Source: a virus. Taken from it: DNA of 22,479 nt. Positions 1 through 5,006 of this stretch are shown piece by piece. A program made the position numbers and the translations under genes. Under the pieces are notes generated by a model. The model did not search any database. It saw only the letters and a list, made by a program, of their open reading frames with translations, and had not been told where the DNA came from. Within the stretch, counting starts at the first letter, position 1; the number at the start of each line of letters is the position of its first letter. The stretch is taken from positions 1 to 22,479 of IMG/VR virus record IMGVR_UViG_3300022562_000654, one strand, 5' to 3'.

Positions 1-50
1 TATAGTAACTTATAGTAACTTATAGTAACTATTATGTAACTATTAAGTAA
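1..50. repeat. Tandem TATAGTAACT repeats at the left edge
   Basis: Three perfect head-to-tail copies of the 10-mer TATAGTAACT occupy bases 1-30. A degraded fourth follows (ATTATGTAACT), then ATTAAGTAA. The array may continue left of the window. Such AT-rich 10-bp repeats could be protein-binding iterons or part of a terminal repeat, but nothing here decides between them. Confidence 0.75.
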
Positions 51-120
51 AATACCAGAGAAATTTTTGAGGGACTTAATGATATTCCCGGCCTACCCCC
101 GACCCCCCTGCTCCCCCGGA

Positions 121-169
121 TGAGAATCGTTCCCATGTGAGAATGGAGTGCAACTGCCACTCATTCTCA
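121..169. promoter_or_regulatory. Fur-box-like elements with inverted repeat
   Basis: TGAGAATCGTTCCCA (121-135) is an imperfect 7-1-7 palindrome. It is followed by TGAGAATGGAGTG (138-150) and CACTCATTCTCA (158-169), which are inverted copies apart from one missing base. The TGAGAAT half-site matches half of the common Fur box form TGAGAATnATTCTCA. Binding by Fur is inference. Confidence 0.4.
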
Positions 170-188
170 TTTGCCGAGCACCTGGCAT

Positions 189-208
189 GTTAGTGAGTAC
201 TTACTAAC
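189..208. promoter_or_regulatory. 20-bp operator-like palindrome, copy 1
   Basis: GTTAGTGAGTACTTACTAAC is a 20-bp palindrome with a single asymmetric pair. The second, perfect copy is at 367-386. Length and symmetry resemble dimeric repressor operators such as those of the TetR family, but no cognate regulator is seen in the window. Confidence 0.5.
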
Positions 209-211
209 TAA

Positions 212-249
212 GCACCATTTTGGTGCATTCGTCCGCACCATTTCGGTGC
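212..249. repeat. Twin 15-bp palindromes GCACC-ATTTy-GGTGC
   Basis: GCACCATTTTGGTGC (212-226) and GCACCATTTCGGTGC (235-249) are near-identical inverted repeats whose centres lie 23 bp apart, about two helical turns. The second directly abuts the GTACTAGTAC site at 250-259. The spacing would suit cooperative binding of two protein dimers on one DNA face. Confidence 0.55.
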
Positions 250-259
250 GTACTAGTAC
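250..259. promoter_or_regulatory. GTACTAGTAC palindrome, copy 1
   Basis: First of eight exact copies of the 10-bp palindrome GTACTAGTAC (the others start at 1628, 1718, 2068, 3039, 3099, 3165 and 5504). All lie between genes in the first 5.6 kb. Confidence 0.6.
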
Positions 260-280
260 CGGCCGAATGCGAACGCGAAT

Positions 281-299
281 GAGAATGATTCGCATTCTC
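281..299. promoter_or_regulatory. Fur-box-like palindrome
   Basis: GAGAATGATTCGCATTCTC is a perfect 7-bp inverted repeat with a 5-bp spacer. With its flank it also contains the overlapping hexamer pattern GAATGAGAATGATTC typical of Fur boxes. Confidence 0.45.
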
Positions 300-366
300 G
301 TTGGGTGCCCGACAGGGTGCCGGGACACTTGGCATGATTCTTGCATGCCCGCCCGCCGATCGGGGG

Positions 367-386
367 GTTAGTAAGTACTTACTAAC
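367..386. promoter_or_regulatory. 20-bp perfect palindrome, copy 2
   Basis: GTTAGTAAGTACTTACTAAC is perfectly self-complementary over 20 bp and matches the element at 189-208 at 19 of 20 positions. It lies 178 bp downstream of that copy. Confidence 0.55.
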
Positions 387-437
387 ATGGGAGCCCATAT
401 GTTTCAAATTGTTACGATCCTTCGACTATCATCGAAA

Positions 438-459
438 TGAGAACGGTTCCTATTCTTCA
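438..459. promoter_or_regulatory. Degenerate Fur-like element
   Basis: TGAGAACGGTTCCTATTCTT keeps the TGAGAA half-site and an inverted ATTCTT half but is less symmetric than the copies at 281 and 1560. It lies just before the intrinsic terminator. Confidence 0.3.
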
Positions 460-462
460 CGT

Positions 463-488
463 AACCCCTTGATTTCATTGGGGTTTTT
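463..488 (+). terminator. Intrinsic terminator, T7-like
   Basis: AACCCC (463-468), an 11-nt loop and GGGGTT (480-485) run into five T residues (484-488). It would end rightward transcription entering from the palindrome region, and insulates the promoters just downstream. Confidence 0.75.
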
Positions 489-515
489 CGATCCCCAACG
501 AGCCGACTAAGGGGA

Positions 516-563
516 TTGTGCACTGCACAAATTGACATATTCTGTTACGTTTGTAAGTACAAT
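516..563 (+). promoter_or_regulatory. Candidate early promoter P1 with operator
   Basis: A perfect 7-1-7 palindrome TTGTGCACTGCACAA (516-530) directly precedes a consensus -35 hexamer TTGACA (532-537). The best -10 is TACAAT (558-563), giving a 20-bp spacer that is longer than ideal. The operator-like palindrome would overlap an upstream activator or repressor position. The call rests on hexamers only. Confidence 0.4.
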
Positions 564-622
564 GTATCCCCTTACGAATCAATGGGTTACGTGCAAATGT
601 TTCAGTGTCTGTTACAATTCTT

Positions 623-653
623 TTTACATTGTGCGCCGCACACAGAGTATAGT
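623..653 (+). promoter_or_regulatory. Candidate early promoter P2 with internal operator
   Basis: TTTACA (623-628) and TATAGT (648-653) are separated by 19 bp. Between them lies TGTGCGCCGCACA (630-642), a perfect 6-1-6 palindrome closely related to the element at 516-530. A protein bound there would block polymerase, so this looks like a repressible promoter for the genes that start at 802. Confidence 0.4.
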
Positions 654-660
654 CTCTCCC

Positions 661-729
661 GTGGTCGCGATAACGGCGACCACCCGCCCGAGGCGTATAA
701 GCGCGGGCGGTCACGCGCGGTAACGCGCG
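661..729 (+). other. Leader with three consecutive hairpins
   Basis: Three GC-rich stem-loops follow each other: GTGGTCGC/GCGACCAC (661-668 with 676-683), CCGCCCG/CGGGCGG (684-690 with 704-710) and CGCGCG/CGCGCG (714-719 with 724-729). They would form in the 5' leader of the transcript for the gene at 802. No T-tract follows, so they are more likely RNA-stabilising or processing elements than terminators. Confidence 0.5.
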
Positions 730-801
730 GGTGCTGCGACGCATCGCAGCGGCTCACGCTCGGCCTTTCATGGGTGTCCACTCACACTAGAGGTATGCCT
801 A

Positions 802-993
802 ATGAAAGCACCCGTTGCCAGAGTCTATCTTCGCAAGCGCACGCGTGACGTGTATACGCTCACCGACGTTCGGACTGGGTTTACTCAGATCTACCGTCGC
901 GGCCAGCGTACCGGCTTCGCCATGCTCGCGGACACGCTCCATCGCATTTCGCGTTCGGGCGTGCGTGTAGACTACCATGCGGTCCCCGCGTAA
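802..993 (+). CDS. Hypothetical small basic protein (63 aa)
   Basis: The product is not recognised. It is a 63-aa, strongly basic protein rich in Arg, Val and Thr, with no membrane segment or cysteine. The start ATG at 802 follows an AGAGG ribosome site about 9 bases upstream. Codon use is GC-rich like the next three genes and unlike the replication block. It is the first gene after the candidate promoters P1/P2 and the hairpin leader, the usual place of immediate-early host-takeover genes in T7-type phages. That role is inferred from position only. Confidence 0.65.
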   Translation: MKAPVARVYLRKRTRDVYTLTDVRTGFTQIYRRGQRTGFAMLADTLHRISRSGVRVDYHAVPA

Positions 994-1044
994 GCGGGCA
1001 CCCATGAAGGGCCGAGCACCCTATTGACATTCGGGAGTCACGCT

Positions 1045-1533
1045 ATGGCTAAGCGGCGGTATCGTCGCGCGCCGAAGCGGACTGGCCGCATGGTAGCGGG
1101 AGTCTGGCAATCCGACTGTATGCTCGGCTCGGCCGACGCGCAGATGGATTACTTCGAGCGGGACTCGCAAGGTAACACGCGTGTCCGGGGCGCTCACGGG
1201 ATTGTGCCGACTACATGGACGGCGCGCTCGCGAGAGTACTGGGCTGGTGTCAACGCCTTCCGCAAGTCTCAGGGGCTCGAACCAATCCATCGGCCGTCGG
1301 TTGTGACGGGATACCGGAAGCAGGATCGCACGATAGGCGACCATCTAGCATCGCTTGCGAAAGCTTGCGGCCTAGATGTAGCGGAAGTGCGCGCCATCAA
1401 TCCGGGCAAGTCGGACGCTGAGATTCTACGCTCGTTGCGTCAGTTTGCTTCGATCGCAGCAGGAGTCTGGCCGGAGGGGCGTGCGCAGAAAAAGCGCGGC
1501 GCATCTCTGACAGCGAACGGACGGGCGCGGTAA
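1045..1533 (+). CDS. Hypothetical early protein (162 aa)
   Basis: No family is recognised. The ATG at 1045 is preceded by GGGAG with an 8-base spacer and is preferred over an upstream in-frame alternative start at 1024 that has no ribosome site. The first 16 residues are very basic (MAKRRYRRAPKRTGR), as is the C-terminal tail, which suggests nucleic-acid or acidic-partner binding. The middle (about residues 95-140) is helical, with a segment ending in LRSLRQFASIAAGV. GC-rich codons match its neighbours at 802 and 2192. It is followed by a 305-bp regulatory spacer. Confidence 0.7.
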   Translation: MAKRRYRRAPKRTGRMVAGVWQSDCMLGSADAQMDYFERDSQGNTRVRGAHGIVPTTWTARSREYWAGVNAFRKSQGLEPIHRPSVVTGYRKQDRTIGDHLASLAKACGLDVAEVRAINPGKSDAEILRSLRQFASIAAGVWPEGRAQKKRGASLTANGRAR

Positions 1534-1559
1534 CTCCGCGCCTTTCGTTCGACCGCTAA

Positions 1560-1582
1560 ATGAGAATGATTCTTATTCTCAT
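1560..1582. promoter_or_regulatory. Fur-box-like palindrome, best copy
   Basis: ATGAGAAT and ATTCTCAT are perfect 8-bp inverted arms around a 7-bp centre GATTCTT. The core TGAGAATGATTCTTA fits the 7-1-7 Fur model with one mismatch to TGAGAATnATTCTCA. It starts 26 bp after the stop codon at 1531-1533. Confidence 0.5.
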
Positions 1583-1627
1583 CTAGGAATCTCGCAAGAT
1601 CAGTCAGGCACGGGGCCGAGTGGATTT

Positions 1628-1637
1628 GTACTAGTAC
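1628..1637. promoter_or_regulatory. GTACTAGTAC palindrome, copy 2
   Basis: Context TTGTACTAGTACACC. The symmetry extends to TGTACTAGTACA, 12 bp. Confidence 0.6.
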
Positions 1638-1717
1638 ACCTTGCCGATCTACCTACGTGGATGGGCTAGCGTGTCCCTGTTGCAACTACGTCGGGCGTTC
1701 ATAGTTCCGGCATGCGT

Positions 1718-1727
1718 GTACTAGTAC
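1718..1727. promoter_or_regulatory. GTACTAGTAC palindrome, copy 3
   Basis: Context GTGTACTAGTACAAG. It lies 112 bp upstream of the gene at 1839. Confidence 0.6.
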
Positions 1728-1838
1728 AAGTCTACACCGTGGCGAGGTGTAGCCCTACATAGGCTAATGACCTATGGGAAAAAGCTCGGGCTAGTACGTG
1801 TCCATCGTGGTGTCCACTGAATCCAATGAGGTACCACG

Positions 1839-2048
1839 ATGGGTAATCGGATCAATTTCATCATCATCCGATGCAACAAGGATATCGACAAGTCTTGTTG
1901 CGCTTCGCCGTACGTTGTCGATGCCACCGTGATGGATAGTCACGGCAACGGTGTCACGGTGATCTCGGCCGATTGCAATACGAGATCGCAGGCAATGGAG
2001 TTGGCGAAGCGTATGATGGGAGCGACCGCCTTTCTGCCCGCTTCATAG
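1839..2048 (+). CDS. Hypothetical small protein (69 aa)
   Basis: The product is not recognised. The ATG at 1839 follows GAGG with a 7-9 base spacer. The protein begins with a hydrophobic strand (INFIIIRCN), has three cysteines in its first half (a CC pair near residue 20) and ends with a helix of the form RSQAMELAKRMMG, which suggests a compact alpha/beta fold. GTACTAGTAC sites flank the gene on both sides (1718 and 2068), consistent with individual regulation. Confidence 0.6.
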   Translation: MGNRINFIIIRCNKDIDKSCCASPYVVDATVMDSHGNGVTVISADCNTRSQAMELAKRMMGATAFLPAS

Positions 2049-2067
2049 CGGGCACCACGATGGGCAT

Positions 2068-2077
2068 GTACTAGTAC
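2068..2077. promoter_or_regulatory. GTACTAGTAC palindrome, copy 4
   Basis: It lies between the genes at 1839 and 2192. A second inverted repeat, CTGTTG/CAACAG around a 14-nt loop, follows at 2099-2124 in the same spacer. Confidence 0.6.
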
Positions 2078-2191
2078 GTCTGAGCCGAAGCATGGTGCTC
2101 TGTTGGTTCGAGGTTTAATCAACAGCGTACTCGACTGGTGTGATTCCACATCGGGAGTGCGTTGTTACCTTGAATCTAACGGAGGAATACC

Positions 2192-2980
2192 ATGAGCAAG
2201 GTATATGACGTCACGGCACTGATGGCAGGCGGAATGGAGTGCGACACACTCATCGACTGTGTGCAACAGCTCGCCCTTGTCTCGGCGGTTCGGGAGCAAG
2301 CCCGACGCGCAGATGAGGGTGCGTTCACGCGCATGATCGACGAGGCTCGCGTCATTCTCGGCAACGTGCTGACTGCGATGAAGGAGCAGGGTGTCAACGA
2401 CACCACCGAAGCCCCGCAAATCGCAGCGAACCTGTTCAAGGCGGCGTGCGAAACTGCTCGGATCGAAGCGGTCAAGCAGTTCTCACTCACCGAGGACAGG
2501 ATCAAGCTCTTTGCCCGGTATACCAGTGAGCTGGTGTCGGGCATGGTCGAGGGTTGCCCCCTCTTGGAGAGGGATGACTCGGGCAAGTGGAAGATCGGAG
2601 GTCGCACGGCTTTCTCCAAGTGGAGGAAGGATGCGGCAGACGAGGCAGAACGTGCCGCACTCAAGAAGGCAGCCGAATCCGGCAAGCACCTGAACCTTCT
2701 CCCCAAGAAGGACGAGGGCAAGGAAGAGGCAGCCGAAGGTGCCGCGGAATCGGCAGACGCACCGAGTCTGCTCGATCAAGTCAAGTCGCCGGAGTTGCGC
2801 GCAGATCTGGAGACTCTCATCAAGAGGGTCATCGACTGCGAGGCAACCGAGGCACGAGACGCGATCAAGCTGACCAAGCAGGTGCTGGACGGTGTGATGA
2901 CTCGCATCAACAACACCTTCCAGACCCTGATGGGTCAGGTGAAGCAGGCTGCGTCGGCTCAGAGCAAGAAGTCGGCCTAG
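2192..2980 (+). CDS. Hypothetical helical early protein (262 aa)
   Basis: No family is recognised. The start is well set by GGAGGA, 6-8 bases before the ATG at 2192. The protein is cytosolic, rich in Ala, Glu and Lys and predicted mostly helical. Residues 1-130 look globular with scattered Cys, about 155-190 are a charged Ala/Glu/Lys linker (KKAAESG..., EGKEEAAEGAAESAD), and the C-terminal 70 residues form long amphipathic helices ending in a Lys/Ser-rich tail. The GC-rich codon use is very clean. A stem (GGGGAGC/GCTCCCC) follows the stop at 3003-3020. Position suggests an abundant early protein. Long minus-strand frames here are shadows. Confidence 0.85.
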   Translation: MSKVYDVTALMAGGMECDTLIDCVQQLALVSAVREQARRADEGAFTRMIDEARVILGNVLTAMKEQGVNDTTEAPQIAANLFKAACETARIEAVKQFSLTEDRIKLFARYTSELVSGMVEGCPLLERDDSGKWKIGGRTAFSKWRKDAADEAERAALKKAAESGKHLNLLPKKDEGKEEAAEGAAESADAPSLLDQVKSPELRADLETLIKRVIDCEATEARDAIKLTKQVLDGVMTRINNTFQTLMGQVKQAASAQSKKSA

Positions 2981-3002
2981 TTCGCCGACGCCGGGGACTA
3001 GG

Positions 3003-3020
3003 GGGGAGCTTAGGCTCCCC
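3003..3020 (+). other. Hairpin after the 262-aa gene
   Basis: GGGGAGC, four bases and GCTCCCC form a 7-bp stem 23 bp after the stop codon. There is no T-tract, so it may be an RNA 3'-end stabiliser or processing site, not a full intrinsic terminator. Confidence 0.45.
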
Positions 3021-3038
3021 TCGTGTTCCATCGGGAGT

Positions 3039-3174
3039 GTACTAGTACGCACTTGAGCCAGTGTGGTAGGGGAGAGGTCCCGCCACATAGCCGAGTGCGT
3101 ACTAGTACACTCGCGCAAGCGAGAGGGGAGGGGGAGAGGCTCGCTCCGCTCGCTGACGGCGAGTGTACTAGTAC
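3039..3174. repeat. Array of three GTACTAGTAC palindromes (copies 5-7)
   Basis: Sites at 3039-3048, 3099-3108 and 3165-3174 are spaced 60 and 66 bp apart. The last two lie in a partly duplicated module: each is preceded by GAGTG and followed by CGCAAGCGAGAG (about 3115 and 3181). The array ends 28 bp before the 54-aa gene at 3203, as expected for an operator cluster. Confidence 0.65.
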
Positions 3175-3202
3175 CGCAACGCAAGCGAGAGAGGTGAGCG
3201 TC

Positions 3203-3367
3203 ATGCAATTCAAGTACGAGCGGCGTGAAGGATACGCCGTGCCCGTGCTCGTCGTCATCAACGACGAAGAGAAGCGGGACTACTGGGGCAGGAAGGGTGC
3301 TCGACGTAGGCGCATCCATCACGGAGGCAACAAGCCCGAGTTTCGGCCCGGCATTCGCTTCGTCTAG
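3203..3367 (+). CDS. Hypothetical small basic protein (54 aa)
   Basis: Not recognised. The ATG at 3203 follows GAGGTGA with a 6-base spacer. Longer upstream readings in the same frame run through the palindrome array and are unlikely. The product starts with a beta-like segment (VPVLVVIND) and has a very basic C-terminal half (RKGARRRRIHH), so it may bind nucleic acid. The stop codon is the first base pair of an AGTCAG/CTGACT stem at 3366-3385. Confidence 0.65.
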   Translation: MQFKYERREGYAVPVLVVINDEEKRDYWGRKGARRRRIHHGGNKPEFRPGIRFV

Positions 3368-3922
3368 TCAGGTGTAGCGCTGACTTAAAAATCAAGCGAG
3401 GTCGATCTGTCCTGATGGGACAGATTGAGAGCACACATGGGGTGTGCTGGCGAGGGTGGGTTCGGTTATAGGTATTCGTGTCAGTTCGCTAGAGTTAGTG
3501 CGATTCAAGTGACGTAGGGACAGGTTCGAAACTGGAATCCCCTCCGCTGACATGACAGGGAAGATCTACTGACGTGACATGGAATTGATCCACCATGGTT
3601 CATGGCTTTAGATGTTACTTGGTTCCGTGCAAAGCTTGGAATAGAGTAACGGAGTAACTCAAGCTCCGGTCCCGTGAGTGCGAGGGGTAGGGTGGGTGGG
3701 ATTTATTCTCGTTGCCACATGCGTTGGGCATAGTACAACGCACATCGAAAGGATGACAAATACTAATACCTCGTGTGGGTAGGAGGTGAGTCATGCTCTA
3801 GCGTACATAAGAGGCGGCTCTATCCGCCAGTTCTAAATACATCGACACCGAAGAGCGGAGCTGCGCGCTCGAATCAAATCGGCAGGGGTGGTGGGTGGGA
3901 TTATCTGATCGTGAGGTGTGAC
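3368..3922 (+). other. Non-coding structured spacer (0.55 kb)
   Basis: No gene is supported. Visible structures are a stem ATCTGTCC/GGACAGAT (3405-3412 with 3418-3425) and, directly after, AGCACAC/GTGTGCT (3430-3436 with 3442-3448). A GGGACAG/CTG..TCCC element around a GTTCGAAA loop lies at about 3517-3540. Two near-copies of a 16-mer (CTGACATGACAGGGAA and CTGACGTGACATGGAA) follow at about 3546-3583. A repeated GGTGGGTGGGATT occurs near 3692 and 3890. A perfect Shine-Dalgarno with a two-codon ORF sits at 3781-3801. Confidence 0.5.
3781..3801 (+). other. Perfect Shine-Dalgarno followed by ATG-CTC-TAG minigene
   Basis: AGGAGGTGA (3781-3789) is a 9-base perfect complement to the 16S anti-SD. 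It is placed 6 bases (counting from AGGAGG) before ATG (3793), CTC and TAG (3799-3801). No other start codon uses this site. Such two-codon minigenes with strong sites are known in lambda (bar) to trap ribosomes and sequester peptidyl-tRNA. That function here is inference. Confidence 0.4.
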
Positions 3923-4129
3923 ATGGCTAAGTCAAAGAAGGCATTGGACAAGCTCAAGAATAAACTCAACACAAAAGAGATGGTCGTCATCTACGTGGAT
4001 GAAAACGATCAACTCATCGTGTTAGGTACCACGCATCATGTCGACGACGAAGCAGAACATCTCGCTACGGTTCAAGCTCTCATCGCTGACGGCTACAGCT
4101 TCATGTGTACGCCTCGCGAAGTTCATTGA
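3923..4129 (+). CDS. Hypothetical small protein (68 aa)
   Basis: Not recognised. The ATG at 3923 follows GTGAGGTGTGAC, a GAGG-type site with a 7-base spacer. The upstream in-frame extension has no ribosome site. The product has a basic N-terminus (MAKSKKALDKLKNKLN), a beta-strand MVVIYVDENDQLIVLG and an acidic helix with several His, resembling a compact alpha/beta fold. It is followed by the large inverted repeat at 4142-4256. Confidence 0.65.
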   Translation: MAKSKKALDKLKNKLNTKEMVVIYVDENDQLIVLGTTHHVDDEAEHLATVQALIADGYSFMCTPREVH

Positions 4130-4141
4130 GTAGTAATCACT

Positions 4142-4256
4142 GCTCTCTGAGACGGGAAACCTAAGACTCGTAAGACCTAACATAACAACGGTAACCATAC
4201 GTTAGGCAGGGGTAGTACTAGGGTATAGGCTAGCACCTTAACTCGTCTCAGAGAGC
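4142..4256 (+). ncRNA. 115-nt structured element closed by 13-bp perfect stem
   Basis: GCTCTCTGAGACG (4142-4154) and CGTCTCAGAGAGC (4244-4256) are perfect inverted copies enclosing 89 nt. Inside lies a further stem CCTAAC/GTTAGG (4176-4181 with 4201-4206), leaving room for a third arm around 4215-4240. No coding frame spans it. It could be a non-coding RNA, a processed leader for the gene at 4286 or a DNA cruciform site. It is not a terminator because no T-tract follows. Confidence 0.45.
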
Positions 4257-4285
4257 TTCCTATTGCGTTACAGAGGCATGTTTAT

Positions 4286-4498
4286 ATGGTCGATGATGGG
4301 CGTCGTGCATGGGAGCCTGATCGTCTACTGTTCAGCCCCAAACTAGAGCTGCGTAAGCTCAAAGTTCTACGTCTCGTTGATTCGGACGCATCATTTACGC
4401 TCTGGGAACTACGCGTCATGTCGTACCGGAGTCGGGTCTTCGCTAAGGTAGTTCTACATCTCCTCATGTCGGGACAACTATCGAGGTTCAGGTTATGA
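4286..4498 (+). CDS. Hypothetical protein (70 aa)
   Basis: Not recognised. The ATG at 4286 has only a distant GAGG upstream, but its TGA stop overlaps the ATG of the next gene as ATGA (4495-4498), which supports translation. The product is basic with alternating hydrophobic residues and a central LRKLKVLRLVDSD segment. It starts 30 bp after the 115-nt structured element. Confidence 0.5.
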   Translation: MVDDGRRAWEPDRLLFSPKLELRKLKVLRLVDSDASFTLWELRVMSYRSRVFAKVVLHLLMSGQLSRFRL

Positions 4499-4788
4499 GA
4501 AACATGATCATCATCCGAGCAATCGGATTGATCACTCTATCTCAGCCAGTGTACGACAAGTACAAGAAAGCAGATGAGAAAGACTATCAGCACATGCTTC
4601 TTCGAACAAGAATGAAGCGTGTGTATCCAGAGTACAACGTACTCTTCGTGAATGAAAACATCGAGGCTGACTTCGCATCAGAAGTGGCTCGTCTGGCCCG
4701 AATTCCAAATCACGAACAGACTACGCTTCCTTTTCCCTACGATCACGACGTCGATCCCGATTGTGTCGTGATCATGAGCAACAACTAG
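4495..4788 (+). CDS. Hypothetical protein (97 aa)
   Basis: Not recognised. It is translationally coupled to the preceding gene through ATGA and preceded by GAGGTTCAGGT. The first 12 residues are hydrophobic (MIIIRAIGLITL). A charged helical middle (YKKADEKDYQHMLLRTRMKRVY) follows and the C-terminus is acidic (DHDVDPDCVVIMSNN). The next gene's ribosome site AGGAGG overlaps the stop region at 4786-4794. Confidence 0.65.
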   Translation: MRNMIIIRAIGLITLSQPVYDKYKKADEKDYQHMLLRTRMKRVYPEYNVLFVNENIEADFASEVARLARIPNHEQTTLPFPYDHDVDPDCVVIMSNN

Positions 4789-4796
4789 GAGGTTAC

Positions 4797-5006
4797 GTGC
4801 GCCCTCTATACAAGCTCTTCGGCAGAGCACTATTCAGTTCTCTGCTCTCCCTAACTGCTATCATCGTGGGTCTCATGCTCATGGTGAAGGCAACCATCTA
4901 CTACGAACACATGTTGTCGTTCGTATGTGTCTTCGTTGGAATCCTTGCTCTCGATCAGAGTGAACGGAGATGGATAAAATTCTTCCGCCAAAGAAACAAA
5001 CCCTGA
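4797..5006 (+). CDS. Small two-TM membrane protein (69 aa)
   Basis: The GTG at 4797 is chosen because AGGAGG precedes it with a 4-base spacer. The upstream in-frame start lies inside the previous gene. Two membrane segments are evident (about residues 11-30 and 39-52), joined by a short loop, with a basic C-terminal tail (RRWIKFFRQRNK) likely in the cytosol. The function is unknown. Candidates include a membrane-acting host-takeover or superinfection-exclusion protein, on topology alone. It overlaps the next gene by 37 nt. Confidence 0.65.
   Translation: MRPLYKLFGRALFSSLLSLTAIIVGLMLMVKATIYYEHMLSFVCVFVGILALDQSERRWIKFFRQRNKP

Larger units (their letters stand above)
51..531. other. Non-coding left-end region dense in palindromes
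   Basis: No convincing gene is visible: the short open frames here lack ribosome sites and run through palindromes. The region holds a C-rich tract at 96-119 (three runs of 5-6 C, so G-runs on the other strand), Fur-like elements, a pair of 20-bp palindromes, a twin 15-bp palindrome, one GTACTAGTAC site and an intrinsic terminator. It is best read as a regulatory, packaging or origin region. Confidence 0.6.
1534..1838. other. Intergenic regulatory spacer with three operator-like sites
   Basis: No gene is seen. The spacer holds the best Fur-like box of the window (1560-1582), two GTACTAGTAC palindromes (1628-1637 and 1718-1727, 90 bp apart) and a short inverted repeat CATAGG/CCTATG (1758-1763 with 1771-1776). 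Confidence 0.6.

Noticed and set aside
171-848. Several 60-110 codon open frames on both strands at the left end
   Set aside because: They lack ribosome sites, run through palindromes, the terminator and the hairpin leader, and have compositions typical of chance frames.
1024-1050. TTGACA at 1024 as a promoter for the 162-aa gene
   Set aside because: No acceptable -10 exists at 16-18 bp, and any start site would fall inside the gene. The region serves as ribosome site.
3039-3174. CRISPR array from the repeated GTACTAGTAC modules
   Set aside because: The repeats are only 10 bp with three local copies, unequal flanks, no uniform spacers and no cas genes.
2176-3322. Long minus-strand frames (181 and 279 codons) opposite the 262-aa gene
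   Set aside because: They are shadows of a GC-rich plus-strand gene that has a strong ribosome site. Their composition (Ser/Leu/Arg/Pro-rich) is typical of antisense frames.
3453-3544. A class II (Ser/Leu-like) tRNA around GGTTCGAAAC
   Set aside because: The T-stem has two mismatches, the acceptor pairs poorly and no D-arm is found.
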